DNA from: Bradyrhizobium genosp. L
GTDB lineage: Bacteria; Pseudomonadota; Alphaproteobacteria; Rhizobiales; Xanthobacteraceae
Assembly (NCBI RefSeq): GCF_015624485.1
Contig: NZ_CP061378.1
Span: forward strand, 6,783,501 to 6,847,500
DNA length: 64,000 bases
Direction: 5' to 3'
Shown in pieces: positions 9,755 through 18,238 of this stretch. The first letter of the stretch is position 1; every line of letters starts with the position of its first letter. The notes under the pieces were generated by a model that saw only the letters and a list, made by a program, of their open reading frames with translations, did not search any database and was not told the origin of the DNA. Position numbers and translations under genes: made by a program.

Positions 9755-10798
9755 TTACATCGGCCGATAGGTGCGCGTCTCGGCGGGGACGTTGACGCCG
9801 ATCTTGATCGCGCCGACCGAGCGGATGATGTCGTCGCCGAGCAATTGGGCGAAGCAGGCATAGCCCCAATCGTTCATGTGCAGGCCATCGGAGATGACGA
9901 AATCGTTGATCGGGATCGCCTGCTTTTCGTGCCACTCGCGCATCACCTCGAAGCGCGGGAAGATGCCGACATGGCGCAGCGCGGCGATGCGGCCGAGCAG
10001 CTTCACCATGCCGCGCGCGCTTTCGGGGCGCTCGGTGACGCGCGGCGAATATTGCGGATCGACCAGCACGAGGTCGGAGCCGCCGGCCTGGATGCGCGCG
10101 ACGCCGTCCTCGACATCCTTCTCGGTCTCGGCCGGATCGAGGTTGCGCAGCACCGCGTTGGTGCCGACCTGCCAGATCACGAGATCCGGATGGGCATCGA
10201 TCACCTGGGTTTGCAGCCGCTTCATCATCTCGGGCGCATCCTCGCCGCCGATACCGCGGTTGACCACGGTGATGTCGGCGGTCGGATACTGCCGGCGCAG
10301 CTGCGTCGCGAGCCGGTTCGGATAGGTGAATTCCGGCGCCGAGGAGCCGTAGCCCTGGGTCGAGGACGAGCCGAAAGCGACGATCAGGACCGGCTTGCCG
10401 GCTGCGAGCTTAGCCGCGACATGCGGCAGCGAACCGGTGCTGTTCGCCACGCCCTTGGGCTGCAGGCAGGGCACGCGGTGGAAGATGTCGCCGGCCGACT
10501 TCGCGGCCTGTTTCAGCCGGTCGACGGCCTGCGCAGCGAAGCCCGGCTGCTGCGTCTTGGCGGCATCGGTTGCCGCAGCGGCCGTTTGCTTCGCCGTATC
10601 AGGCTTCGTTGCGTCGGGCTTCGTCGCATCAGGCTTGGCGGCCTCGGCCTTCGCACCGGGCGCAAGCGCTGCGTGCTGATCGCCTGGCGCGGTCTGCGCG
10701 CATGACGGCGCGACGGCGGTGGACACAACGAGCGCAAGTGCGGCCGCGGCGCCCAGGCCGCGCCACGCGATCACTCGAAAAGGGCGAACGAAACTCAT
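9755..10798 (-). CDS. Periplasmic SGNH/GDSL-family hydrolase or acyltransferase partner
   Basis: The 347-residue protein begins with a signal peptide (hydrophobic segment 15-30, ending near SCAQ). A low-complexity Ala/Lys/Pro/Asp linker at about 50-80 contains repeated KPDAT units. The SGNH domain from about residue 135 keeps all blocks: GSSSTQGYG (nucleophile Ser145), RGIGGED, WQVGTNA (Asn214) and DGLHMND (Asp304, His307). Family members remove or transfer acyl groups on carbohydrates. It is the last gene of a leftward unit after opgC and a second SGNH-like gene, suggesting a role in glucan substituent chemistry. The exact reaction is inferred. Confidence 0.8.
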   Translation of the reverse strand: MSFVRPFRVIAWRGLGAAAALALVVSTAVAPSCAQTAPGDQHAALAPGAKAEAAKPDATKPDATKPDTAKQTAAAATDAAKTQQPGFAAQAVDRLKQAAKSAGDIFHRVPCLQPKGVANSTGSLPHVAAKLAAGKPVLIVAFGSSSTQGYGSSAPEFTYPNRLATQLRRQYPTADITVVNRGIGGEDAPEMMKRLQTQVIDAHPDLVIWQVGTNAVLRNLDPAETEKDVEDGVARIQAGGSDLVLVDPQYSPRVTERPESARGMVKLLGRIAALRHVGIFPRFEVMREWHEKQAIPINDFVISDGLHMNDWGYACFAQLLGDDIIRSVGAIKIGVNVPAETRTYRPM

Positions 10799-10807
10799 CT
10801 ACTTTCT

Positions 10808-10874
10808 CATGCTCTTTATTTTGCGCATGTTCCGATCGGACAACCGGTCACCACTTTTTCCGGATCATGCTCTA
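10808..10874. repeat. Partial family C repeat
   Basis: Only the first hairpin of family C is present (catgctc... to ...ttttccggatcatgctctag) and it is diverged in the middle. Its terminal CTA is the reverse complement of the TAG stop of the neighbouring minus-strand SGNH-like gene. Confidence 0.65.
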
Positions 10875-11639
10875 GTTCTGCTGCGCCGGGCCCAGATGGG
10901 CCGCATCAATCACGAATTTCGAAAGCGCCTGGCCGAGGCAGGCGTGGACTTTCTTGGCCAGGTCGACACCATGCACGGTGCTGAACAGGTCGAAATATCC
11001 CGCATCGCTCCACTGCTTCATGATCGCAAAGCGATCGAACAGCGGCACGTCGTGCTGCTGCGCCACCACCTTCAAATTGTCGAGGTAAGGCGGCGCAGAA
11101 ATCATGGTTTCCGTGCGCGGGCTATATTGCAGATTGACCAGCACCACGTCGGTCCCGGCCTTCTGCAACGCAACAACGCCGTCGTCGATGGCGCTGCGGA
11201 AATCGTCGGGATCGACTGCTCGCATAGCATCGACCGTGCCGGTCTGCCAGATGACCAAAGTAGGCTTTTTTGCCTCGACAAGCTTAACGAGGGTCGCGGC
11301 CGTCTCCTCCGCGGTGCTTTTTGCCTGTAATTCTACGGATAGATCGATCACAGCCTGCGGCAGCGCCTCCTTCAGCGCAGCCTGCAGCTTGGCCGGATAG
11401 GCGCTGGCCTCGTTGTTCGGGATCGTCGAGGAGCGGCTGCCGACCACGAGCACGTTCAACGGCTGGTTGGCCTTCACCGCATCCCTGACCTTCGGCAGCA
11501 CGCTCTCGCTGGAGAGGAGATAACCCGGCACGTCGCACGGCGCAGGCGGCTCGGCAGCGGGCTCCTCGGCGCACGCGGGCGCAGCCACCAGCCAAACGGC
11601 CAGCAGCGTCAGACCCAGCAGCGTCCGCGCGGACATCAT
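10872..11639 (-). CDS. SGNH-like periplasmic protein with degenerate catalytic residues
   Basis: The 255-residue protein has a signal peptide (LLGLTLLAVWLVAAPACA, residues 7-24). Its domain is clearly homologous to the next gene's SGNH domain: compare VVGSRSST with AFGSSST, VIWQTGT with VIWQVGT, and VVLVNLQYSPR with LVLVDPQYSPR. The nucleophile position appears kept (Ser70). The block III Asn is replaced by Val136 (TGTVDAM), and in the last block the acid position before His223 is Ser220 (STVH). It may therefore be non-catalytic or use other residues. Its ATGATG start overlaps the TGA of opgC, a classic coupling arrangement. Its TAG stop lies in a family C repeat. Confidence 0.75.
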   Translation of the reverse strand: MMSARTLLGLTLLAVWLVAAPACAEEPAAEPPAPCDVPGYLLSSESVLPKVRDAVKANQPLNVLVVGSRSSTIPNNEASAYPAKLQAALKEALPQAVIDLSVELQAKSTAEETAATLVKLVEAKKPTLVIWQTGTVDAMRAVDPDDFRSAIDDGVVALQKAGTDVVLVNLQYSPRTETMISAPPYLDNLKVVAQQHDVPLFDRFAIMKQWSDAGYFDLFSTVHGVDLAKKVHACLGQALSKFVIDAAHLGPAQQN

Positions 11640-12895
11640 GCTCCCCCTCCGGCCAGGTCGGCATTGCCGGCGCCTTTTGTTCGCGAGGCGTTTTTGTCGG
11701 CAGAGTGCTTGTACCACGAAATGATCCACGCCATGCCCCACATGATGAGGATGCCTGCGACACTGATCAAGGCGTGCAGTGCGGCACCGCCAGAGACCTC
11801 GGCAAGCACGAAATGACCGGCAAAGGCGAGGAAGACCCCGAGGCAGAATATCTCAAGCGAATGCTGGCCACACAGGATCAATGGTCGCAGCCACGGCGAT
11901 TTCAAGCCCGGCCAATCCCGGGGCAGGAAGCGCACGGTGAGGGCTGCGAGCGCCAGGAAATGCGCGAAACGCAGCACGTCGAGGTCGGTCTTGTTGATCG
12001 GGTACATCCACTGCTCGATCAGCTTCGGCATGATGTGGCCGAGCTGCGGGACGTACCAGGTCAGGGTCACGAAGAACGCCGCGACCAGATAGACGATGCA
12101 GATCCACATCGTGATGTTCGACGACAGGATCCGCGACATCCGCCGCGCGCCGCCGAGCGCGCACCAGGCGCCGAACACGAACAGCAATTGCCAGGCGAAT
12201 GGATTGAACGCCCAGAAGCCGTTCGGATAGGCCGAGAGGTAGAGATCGAACTGCCAGGTCAGCGCATAGAGCAGCACCGAGAGCCCGAGCGTGACGTCGG
12301 GCTTCCATTTCATCAGCCACAGGATCAGCGGCAGGAACAGCATCAGCACGATATAGAGCGGCAGCACGTCCATATTGACGGGACGGAAACGCAACAGCAG
12401 CGCCTGGACGATGGTGACATCCGGCTGCTTGAGGAAATCCATGATCCCCATTTCCTCGCTGTAGAGCGGGTTCTCGAACGAGGTCGCGACATAGGAGATC
12501 TCGGCGAGGAAGATCGTGAACAGGAAGACATGCGCGACATAGATCTGCCAGACCCGGCGCAGGATCCGCGCGGTCGCGATCACGAAGCCGCTTTCCAGCA
12601 TGGCGCGGCCATAGACGAAGGCCGCGGTGTAGCCGGAGATGAAGATGAAGATCTCGGTGGCGTCGGAGAAGCCGTAATTGCGCAGGGTGAGCCAGGTGAG
12701 CAGATTGGTCGGCAGGTGGTCGATGAAGATCAGCCACAGCGCGAGGCCGCGAAACAGGTCGAGCCGCAGTTCGCGCTCGCCGGTCGCCGGCAGCGTGATC
12801 GCAGGCGCCTTCGCCGCGGCTTTCGCCTGCGCACCCTTGGTACCCTTGGCGTCAGCCGCGGGCGAACCGGCTATGGGATCGGCAATCGAGCTCAT
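11636..12895 (-). CDS. opgC: OpgC-type membrane acyltransferase (glucan modification)
   Basis: OpgC-domain proteins are integral membrane acyltransferases that add succinyl or similar groups to osmoregulated periplasmic glucans. This 419-residue protein has a charged Ala-rich N-terminus (about 45 residues) and then RELRLDLFRGLALWLIFIDHLP, the typical start of the domain with conserved Arg, Asp and His. About ten hydrophobic helices follow (for example IFIFISGYTAAFVYG and ILIMWGMAWIISWY). The start at 12895 removes a non-homologous upstream extension. Its TGA overlaps the ATG of an SGNH-like gene, and a second SGNH gene follows, so the three form one functional unit. The donor and the glucan acceptor are inferred from the family. 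Confidence 0.85.
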   Translation of the reverse strand: MSSIADPIAGSPAADAKGTKGAQAKAAAKAPAITLPATGERELRLDLFRGLALWLIFIDHLPTNLLTWLTLRNYGFSDATEIFIFISGYTAAFVYGRAMLESGFVIATARILRRVWQIYVAHVFLFTIFLAEISYVATSFENPLYSEEMGIMDFLKQPDVTIVQALLLRFRPVNMDVLPLYIVLMLFLPLILWLMKWKPDVTLGLSVLLYALTWQFDLYLSAYPNGFWAFNPFAWQLLFVFGAWCALGGARRMSRILSSNITMWICIVYLVAAFFVTLTWYVPQLGHIMPKLIEQWMYPINKTDLDVLRFAHFLALAALTVRFLPRDWPGLKSPWLRPLILCGQHSLEIFCLGVFLAFAGHFVLAEVSGGAALHALISVAGILIMWGMAWIISWYKHSADKNASRTKGAGNADLAGGGA

Positions 12896-13115
12896 CAAAC
12901 ACCGTGTCGGACGCGGCAAGCCCGCGGCCCGTGCTGAAAAGATAATATCGGCCCACGACTTGCGGACAAAGCGCTGAGTGCGGCGGCATGCGGCGCGATT
13001 TAGGCCGGAACTATGTTGAAAGCGCGATGAACGGGGCCGCCCCAGGGCCGGCATTTCGTCGCCCCCTCGGCAATCGATTGGTTCCGGCGGACCAATTGGC
13101 TATGATAAGCATCGC

Positions 13116-13167
13116 TTTGAGCATGATCTGATCGGAAAACCACTGCACGCTTTTCCGGATCACGCTC
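13116..13167. repeat. Partial, diverged family C repeat
   Basis: The segment reads tttgagcatgatctgatcggaaaa...ttttccggatcacgctc, which is the first family C hairpin with mismatches. It lies 22 nt before apaG and may overlap its promoter. Confidence 0.6.
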
Positions 13168-13189
13168 GTCAATCACCGAAAGCGACTGC

Positions 13190-13588
13190 ATGTACCGCGC
13201 CATTACCCGCCAGATCGAAGTCACCGTCGAGCCGAACTTCATGCCGGATCGCTCGTCGACCGAACGGGGCGAGTATTTCTGGTCCTACACGATCGTGATC
13301 ACCAATTCGGGCGCCGAGACGGTGCAGCTGCGCACCCGGCACTGGATCATCACCGACGCCACCGGACGCCGCCAGGAGGTGCGCGGCGAGGGCGTGGTCG
13401 GCGAGCAGCCGACGCTCGCGCCCGGCGAGCGCTATAAATACACCTCCGGCGTGCCGCTGCCGACCGCCTCCGGCTTCATGACCGGGAGCTATCAGATGGT
13501 CTCGGAAAGCGGCGAGCGCTTCGACATCGACGTGCCGACATTTTCGCTGGATAGCCCGAGCCCGGATGGGAAAAGGGTGTTGAACTGA
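13190..13588 (+). CDS. apaG: ApaG domain protein
   Basis: The 132-residue protein matches the ApaG family along its full length: a fibronectin-like beta sandwich with EYFWSYTIVITNSG, VQLRTRHWIITDATGR, VRGEGVVGEQPTLAPGE and SGFMTGSYQM. ApaG proteins have been linked to Co2+/Mg2+ homeostasis and the same domain occurs in F-box proteins; the molecular role is not settled. It is monocistronic here, bounded by a family C remnant upstream and a family D repeat downstream. Confidence 0.93.
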   Translation: MYRAITRQIEVTVEPNFMPDRSSTERGEYFWSYTIVITNSGAETVQLRTRHWIITDATGRRQEVRGEGVVGEQPTLAPGERYKYTSGVPLPTASGFMTGSYQMVSESGERFDIDVPTFSLDSPSPDGKRVLN

Positions 13589-13610
13589 CGCCTGCGACAA
13601 CGGCAGTGCC

Positions 13611-13697
13611 GTAGGGTGGGCAAAGCGAAGCGTGCCCACCATCGCGAGCACAACGCGGATGGTGGGCACGTCGCTACGCTCCTTTGCCCACCCTACG
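13611..13697. repeat. Interspersed inverted repeat, family D
   Basis: Second copy of the unit at 7850-7938, with intact outer arms GTAGGGTGGGCAAAG and CTTTGCCCACCCTAC. It fills the convergent apaG-hslO gap. Confidence 0.87.
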
Positions 13698-13706
13698 ACT
13701 ATCTCG

Positions 13707-14708
13707 CTACTCCACGCCCGCTTCGTCCGGGGTGAATTCGTACACCGACGAGCAGAACTCGCAGGTGACGACCACCTTGCCGTCCTTGACCATGTCGGCG
13801 CGGTCTTGCGGCGCAAAGCTCTTCAGCATCGACGACACCGCGTCGCGCGAGCAGGAGCATTGCGCGCGCAGCGGCTGCGGGGTGAAGACGCGGACGCCGC
13901 GTTCGTGGAACAGGCGGTAAAGCAGTCGCTCGCCGGAGAGGTCGGGGTCGATCAGCTCGACATCCTCGACGGTCGAGACCAGCGACTGGCCCTCGACCCA
14001 GGCGTCGTCGTCCGGCACCTCGTGCGCAACGGTGCCCTCCGGCGCATCGCCCGGATGCAGATCGGCCTGCTTGGCGCGTTCGGGCGCCTTGGGCAGGAAT
14101 TGCAGCAGGATGCCGCCGGCGCGCCAATGCAGCTTGCCGCCCTCGCCGCCGCGCATCTCCTCGCCGACGGCAAGTCGCACGCGGGTGGGGATCTGCTCCG
14201 AGCGCAGGAAATATTCGTGCGCGGCATCTTCCAGGCTGCCGCCGTCCAGCGCGACCAGGCCCTGGTAGCGGCTGGTGTTCGAGCCCTGGTCGATGGTCAT
14301 CGCGAGATGGCCCTTGCCGAGCAGCTGGCCCGAGGTCTGGCCGGGCTTGAGCAAGGCCTTGTCGTAGCGCGCATAGGCACGCAGCCGGTCGGGCGCCTGG
14401 AAGTCGACGATCAGGAGCGAGACCGGGCCATCGGTCCGGGTCTGCAGGATGAAGCGGCCCTCGAACTTCACGGAGGAGCCGAGCAAGGTCGTCAGCACGA
14501 TGGCCTCGCCGAGCAGCTTGCCGACCGGCGGCGGGTAATCGTGCTTGTGCAGGATCTCGTCCAGCGCAGGGCCGAGCCGGGTCAGCCGTCCGCGCAGATC
14601 GAGCGCGCCGACCTCGAAGGCCAGCACGGCATCGTCGACCGGAACCGCCGACGGCGCGCGGATCGGCGCCTCGGTGGTGATTTTGATGTCGGGGGATTGT
14701 GAAACCAT
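13707..14708 (-). CDS. hslO: Redox-regulated chaperone Hsp33
   Basis: Hsp33 is a cytoplasmic holdase activated by oxidation of a zinc centre. The 333-residue protein shows the N-terminal folding domain (TTLLGSSVKFEGRFILQT, TDGPVSLLIVDF, GKGHLAMTID). The C-terminal zinc switch has four cysteines at about 284, 286, 316 and 319 (CSC...CEFC). Family members of the alphaproteobacteria have the same CxC-CxxC spacing. It is convergent with apaG and follows the argD-argF genes in the same direction, but a family B repeat separates it from argF, so it is probably transcribed separately. Confidence 0.95.
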   Translation of the reverse strand: MVSQSPDIKITTEAPIRAPSAVPVDDAVLAFEVGALDLRGRLTRLGPALDEILHKHDYPPPVGKLLGEAIVLTTLLGSSVKFEGRFILQTRTDGPVSLLIVDFQAPDRLRAYARYDKALLKPGQTSGQLLGKGHLAMTIDQGSNTSRYQGLVALDGGSLEDAAHEYFLRSEQIPTRVRLAVGEEMRGGEGGKLHWRAGGILLQFLPKAPERAKQADLHPGDAPEGTVAHEVPDDDAWVEGQSLVSTVEDVELIDPDLSGERLLYRLFHERGVRVFTPQPLRAQCSCSRDAVSSMLKSFAPQDRADMVKDGKVVVTCEFCSSVYEFTPDEAGVE

Positions 14709-14765
14709 GGCGCTCTATCTGGGGTCTCGGACCATGAAATAAAGGGGTTCACTCGAACAGTGGTC

Positions 14766-14886
14766 GTCGTCCCGGCGAAGGCCGGGACCCATAGCCGCAG
14801 GTGCGTGTTGGAGCATCGAGCTGGGGCTACAGCCTTCGCGACAACTTACAACAGTGGTTATGGGTCCCGGCCTTCGCCGGGACGAC
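14766..14886. repeat. Paired REP-like element, family B (copy 3)
   Basis: Facing hairpins GTCCCGGC-GAAG-GCCGGGAC and inverse, about 75 nt apart, between argF and hslO. It is a plausible mRNA 3'-end structure for argF. Confidence 0.9.
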
Positions 14887-14901
14887 GATACCGAGTTATT
14901 G

Positions 14902-15831
14902 CTACGCGACCGCGTCAAAACACCAGGCCAGGATGCCCTTTTGCGCGTGCAGGCGGTTCTCCGCTTCGTCGAACACGACCGATTGCGGACCGTCGATCAC
15001 CTCGTCGGTGACCTCCTCGCCGCGATGCGCGGGCAGGCAGTGCATGAACAGCGCGTCGGGTTTTGCCAGTTGCATCAGCTTGGCATTGACCTGATAGGGC
15101 TTGAGCACGTTGTGGCGGTGCTCGCCCTCCTTGTCGCCCATCGACACCCAGGTGTCGGTGACGACGCAGTCGGCGCCGCGGACGGCAGCCTCCGGATCGG
15201 TGCCGAGCATGATCGGCGCGTTGGTCGCCTTGATCCAGTCGCGCATCGGCTTCTTCGGCGCGAGCTCCGGCGGGGTCGCGACATTGAGCTGGAACTTGAA
15301 ACGCTCCGCGGCGTGCGCCCAGGACGCCAGCACGTTGTTGTCGTCGCCGGTCCAGGCCACCGTCTTGCCCTCGATCGAGCCGCGGTTCTCCTCGAACGTC
15401 ATCAGATCGGCCATCACCTGGCAGGGATGCGAACGCCGCGTCAGCCCGTTGATGACGGGCACGGTGGCGTGCGCCGCGAGCTCGAGCAGCGCATCGTGGT
15501 TGAGGATGCGGATCATGATGGCATCGACATAGCGCGACAGCACGCGCGCGGTATCGGCGATGGTCTCGCCGCGGCCGAGCTGCATCTCGGTGCCGGTCAG
15601 CATGATCGATTCACCGCCGAGCTGGCGCATGCCGACGTCGAACGACACCCGCGTGCGGGTCGACGGGCGTTCGAAGATCATCGCCAGCGTCTTGCCTTCG
15701 AGCGGCCGCTTGGCCTTCTCATGCGCCTTCAGCGTCGCCTTCATGGCAGCGCCCGCCGAGAGCATGTTGCGCAACTCGGCAAGCGGCAATTCGTTGATAT
15801 CGAGGAAGTGGCGGACCTGCTTGCTCATCAT
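14902..15831 (-). CDS. argF: Ornithine carbamoyltransferase
   Basis: ArgF condenses ornithine and carbamoyl phosphate to citrulline in arginine synthesis. The 309-residue protein has the carbamoyl-phosphate site FERPSTRTR near residue 55, a HPCQ motif, and the ornithine loop HCLPAHRG near residue 265. All are diagnostic. Its double ATG (ATGATG) overlaps the TGA of argD, so argD and argF are translationally coupled. It is a cytoplasmic trimer in the family. Confidence 0.96.
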   Translation of the reverse strand: MMSKQVRHFLDINELPLAELRNMLSAGAAMKATLKAHEKAKRPLEGKTLAMIFERPSTRTRVSFDVGMRQLGGESIMLTGTEMQLGRGETIADTARVLSRYVDAIMIRILNHDALLELAAHATVPVINGLTRRSHPCQVMADLMTFEENRGSIEGKTVAWTGDDNNVLASWAHAAERFKFQLNVATPPELAPKKPMRDWIKATNAPIMLGTDPEAAVRGADCVVTDTWVSMGDKEGEHRHNVLKPYQVNAKLMQLAKPDALFMHCLPAHRGEEVTDEVIDGPQSVVFDEAENRLHAQKGILAWCFDAVA

Positions 15832-17033
15832 CCCGCCGCCTTCTTCGCGGCCGCCGACAGCGTGGCGCAGGCGCGCTCGAGCGAGGCGATCGACTGGTCG
15901 ATCTCGGCCTCGGTGACGATCAACGGCGCCAGGAAGCGGACGACGTTGTCGCCGGCACCGACGGTGAGCAGCTTCTCGTTGCGCAGCGCGGCGATCAGGT
16001 CGCCCGACGGCACCACCGCCTTGACGCCGATCAGCAGCCCTTCGCCGCGCACTTCAGACACCACGCCCGGATAGCGGTCGATGACGGAGGCGAGCTTCTG
16101 CTTCAGGAGCAGCGACATCTTCTGCACGTGCTCGAAGAAGCCGGGCTTGAGCATGACGTCCAGCACGGCATTGGCTGCGGCGACCGCCAGCGGATTGCCG
16201 CCGAAGGTCGAACCATGCGAGCCGGGCGCCATGCCGGAAGCGGCCTTGGCGCTCGCCAGCACCGCGCCGATCGGGAAGCCGCCGCCGAGCGCCTTTGCCA
16301 GCGACATCACGTCGGGCACGACGCCGGTGCGCTTGTAGGCGAACAATTCGCCGGTGCGGCCCATGCCGGTCTGCACCTCGTCGAAGGCGAGCAGCAGGCC
16401 GTGCTCGTCGCAGAGCTGGCGCAGCGCCTTGAAGAAGGCCTGCGGCGCGCCGCGCACGCCGCCCTCGCCCTGCACGGGCTCGATCAGGATGCCGGCGGTG
16501 TGCGGCCCGATCGCCTTCTTCACCGCCTCGATGTCGCCGTGCGGCACCTGGTCGAAGCCGTCCATCGGCGGGCCGAAGCCTTCGAGATATTTGGCCGCGC
16601 CGGTCGCTGCGAGCGTTCCCAGCGTACGGCCGTGGAAGGCACCTTCGAAGGTGATGATGCGGTAGCGCTCGCCATGGCCCTTGGAGAAGTGATAGTGGCG
16701 GACCAGCTTGATCACGCCCTCCATCGCCTCCGCGCCCGAATTGCAGAAGAACACGAAGTCGGCAAAGCTCTGCTCGCAGAGCCGCGCGGCGAGCACTTCG
16801 CCGTCCGGGCTCCGGAACAGGTTCGACATGTGCCAGAGCTTGGTCGCCTGTTCCTGCAGCGCCTTGACCATGTGCGGATGGGCGTGCCCGAGCGCGTTCA
16901 CCGCAACACCGGAGGTGAAGTCGAGATAGCGGTCGCCATTGGTTGCGATCAGCCAGGCGCCCTCGCCGCGCTCGAAGCCGAGATCGACCCTGGCAAAGAC
17001 GGGGAGCAGATGCGACGGGACGCTGTTGGTCAT
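15828..17033 (-). CDS. argD: Acetylornithine aminotransferase (class III PLP)
   Basis: ArgD transaminates N-acetylglutamate semialdehyde to N-acetylornithine. The 401-residue protein carries the class III hallmarks: [13 protein letters not shown] near residues 98-110, [15 protein letters not shown] near 214-228, and the PLP lysine Lys247 in [12 protein letters not shown]. The start at 17033 ([21 protein letters not shown]) is the family start. argF follows with an ATGA overlap. An upstream sigma70-like promoter and a terminator-like hairpin in its leader are listed separately. Acting also as succinyl-diaminopimelate aminotransferase is possible, as in other bacteria. Confidence 0.95.
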   Translation of the reverse strand: MTNSVPSHLLPVFARVDLGFERGEGAWLIATNGDRYLDFTSGVAVNALGHAHPHMVKALQEQATKLWHMSNLFRSPDGEVLAARLCEQSFADFVFFCNSGAEAMEGVIKLVRHYHFSKGHGERYRIITFEGAFHGRTLGTLAATGAAKYLEGFGPPMDGFDQVPHGDIEAVKKAIGPHTAGILIEPVQGEGGVRGAPQAFFKALRQLCDEHGLLLAFDEVQTGMGRTGELFAYKRTGVVPDVMSLAKALGGGFPIGAVLASAKAASGMAPGSHGSTFGGNPLAVAAANAVLDVMLKPGFFEHVQKMSLLLKQKLASVIDRYPGVVSEVRGEGLLIGVKAVVPSGDLIAALRNEKLLTVGAGDNVVRFLAPLIVTEAEIDQSIASLERACATLSAAAKKAAG

Positions 17034-17140
17034 GGCGATCACTAAGGGGTTGGCACAGACGGTTTGCACGGACGGTTTTATGCCGACGATTGCCGCGCGC
17101 CTTGACGCCGGCGCAGCAACGGCCAGCTTCGGAAAACAAA

Positions 17141-17165
17141 ACGTGCCGCTTTGCGGGCGGCACGT
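17141..17165 (-). terminator. Terminator-like hairpin in the argD leader
   Basis: On the minus strand, a perfect 9-bp stem ACGTGCCGC / GCGGCACGT with a 7-nt loop is followed directly by TTTTGTTTT. It lies about 108 nt before the argD start codon and about one base after the transcription start predicted from the promoter at 17173-17200. It could be an attenuator, a 5'-protecting hairpin, or the end of a very short RNA. Confidence 0.6.
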
Positions 17166-17172
17166 GGCAGGC

Positions 17173-17200
17173 ATTCTATGCTGCGGCCGGTCCGTGTCAA
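17173..17200 (-). promoter_or_regulatory. Predicted sigma70 promoter of argD-argF
   Basis: Reading leftward, TTGACA (17200-17195) and TAGAAT (17178-17173) are separated by 16 nt. The -35 is a perfect consensus and the -10 matches five of six positions. The predicted start is near 17166. Confidence 0.6.
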
Positions 17201-17318
17201 TCGCCCCGAGGCGACTGCCCGGCGAAGCGAGACGCGCGCAATCCGGGATAGTCCGGTGCGGTGGAAAAACCGCACTGCAATGCTTAACTGTGTGGGAACA
17301 TGTGGACGCGCGGCCGCG

Positions 17319-17336
17319 GACTCTTGCGCCAGAGTC
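17319..17336. promoter_or_regulatory. Paired CcrM (GANTC) sites in an inverted repeat upstream of gcrA
   Basis: GACTCT-TGCGCC-AGAGTC is a perfect 6-bp inverted repeat in which each arm is one GANTC methylation site. A third GANTC (GATTC, 17461-17465) lies nearer the gcrA start. In Caulobacter, gcrA transcription responds to CcrM methylation of GANTC in its promoter; a similar control here is inferred. Confidence 0.55.
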
Positions 17337-17547
17337 ACGCCATATTGTAGCGTTTGGCCTGTCGGGTACGACATCTCGTGCGGCAGTACTGGACCCCTTT
17401 AAGTAGCCTTTGTTTCTCGCGTGAACGTTCAGGCGCAACAGCGCCCGGCGAGGGTTAAGGGATTCTGACCGCAGGGATTTTTACGACGATTTTGGCCCGC
17501 AGCGCCGCCCCGATGACTGGCCGGCGCACCGCGAAGGGAAGAATGCG

Positions 17548-18063
17548 ATGACGGTATTGACCTGGTCCGACGATCGCGTCGAGCAGCTGAAGAAGCTCTG
17601 GGAATCCGGCCTGTCGGCCAGCCAGATCGCAGCCGAACTTGGCAATGTGACGCGAAACGCCGTGATCGGCAAAGTGCACCGGCTTGGCCTGTCCGGCCGC
17701 GCCAAGGCACCCTCGACGGCGGCGCCGCGGCCACGCAAGGCCCGCCCCGCCCAGCACATGATGCGGGTGTCGCGCCCGGTCTCGCGCGGCAACACCGCGC
17801 TGGCGCACGCCTTCGAGGTCGAGATGGAGCCGGATCCGATCGCCTACGACAACGTGGTGCCGATGAGCCAGCGGCTGTCGCTGCTGGAATTGAACGAGGC
17901 GACCTGCCACTGGCCGGTCGGCGATCCCTCGAGCCCGGATTTCTTCTTCTGCGGCGGCAAGGCGCTCGGCGGCCTGCCCTATTGCGCCCACCACTCGCGC
18001 ATCGCCTATCAGCCGGCTGCCGATCGTCGCCGATCGCCGTCGAACAAGCCGCAGCTCAAGTAA
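17548..18063 (+). CDS. gcrA: Cell-cycle transcriptional regulator GcrA
   Basis: GcrA binds sigma70-RNA polymerase and methylated GANTC promoters to control cell-cycle genes in alphaproteobacteria. The 171-residue protein begins with the characteristic DNA-binding domain (WSDDRVEQLKKLW, then SASQIAAEL and TRNAVIGKVHRLGLSGRAK). A basic linker and the conserved Cys/His-bearing C-terminus (TCHWPVGDP, FFFCGG, YCAHHSRIAY) follow; this end contacts sigma70 in the family. The start is preceded by GAAGGGAAG. GANTC sites in the promoter fit its known regulatory logic. Confidence 0.95.
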   Translation: MTVLTWSDDRVEQLKKLWESGLSASQIAAELGNVTRNAVIGKVHRLGLSGRAKAPSTAAPRPRKARPAQHMMRVSRPVSRGNTALAHAFEVEMEPDPIAYDNVVPMSQRLSLLELNEATCHWPVGDPSSPDFFFCGGKALGGLPYCAHHSRIAYQPAADRRRSPSNKPQLK

Positions 18064-18085
18064 TCGCAAGCGATACATTGATGAC

Positions 18086-18208
18086 GTCGTCCCGGCGAAA
18101 GCCGGGACCCATAACCACCGGCGCATGTGGTTATGCCGAGGCTGCGGCCACAGCGCGCTCAAACAATCAAGATTTGTGGTTATGGGTCCCGGCTTTCGCC
18201 GGGACGAC
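18086..18208. repeat. Paired REP-like element, family B (copy 4)
   Basis: Hairpins GTCCCGGC-GAAA-GCCGGGAC and inverse in the convergent gap between gcrA and phoB. Confidence 0.9.
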
Positions 18209-18238
18209 GGAGTTTGTGCGGTTTAGCCGCACGCAGCC

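Larger units (their letters stand above)
17034..17547. other. 514-bp divergent argD / gcrA intergenic region
   Basis: Besides the argD promoter and leader hairpin, it holds a hairpin at 17256-17275 (GTGCGGT stem, GGAAAA loop), a GANTC inverted pair at 17319-17336 and another GANTC at 17461-17465. I see no credible coding region. Confidence 0.7.
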
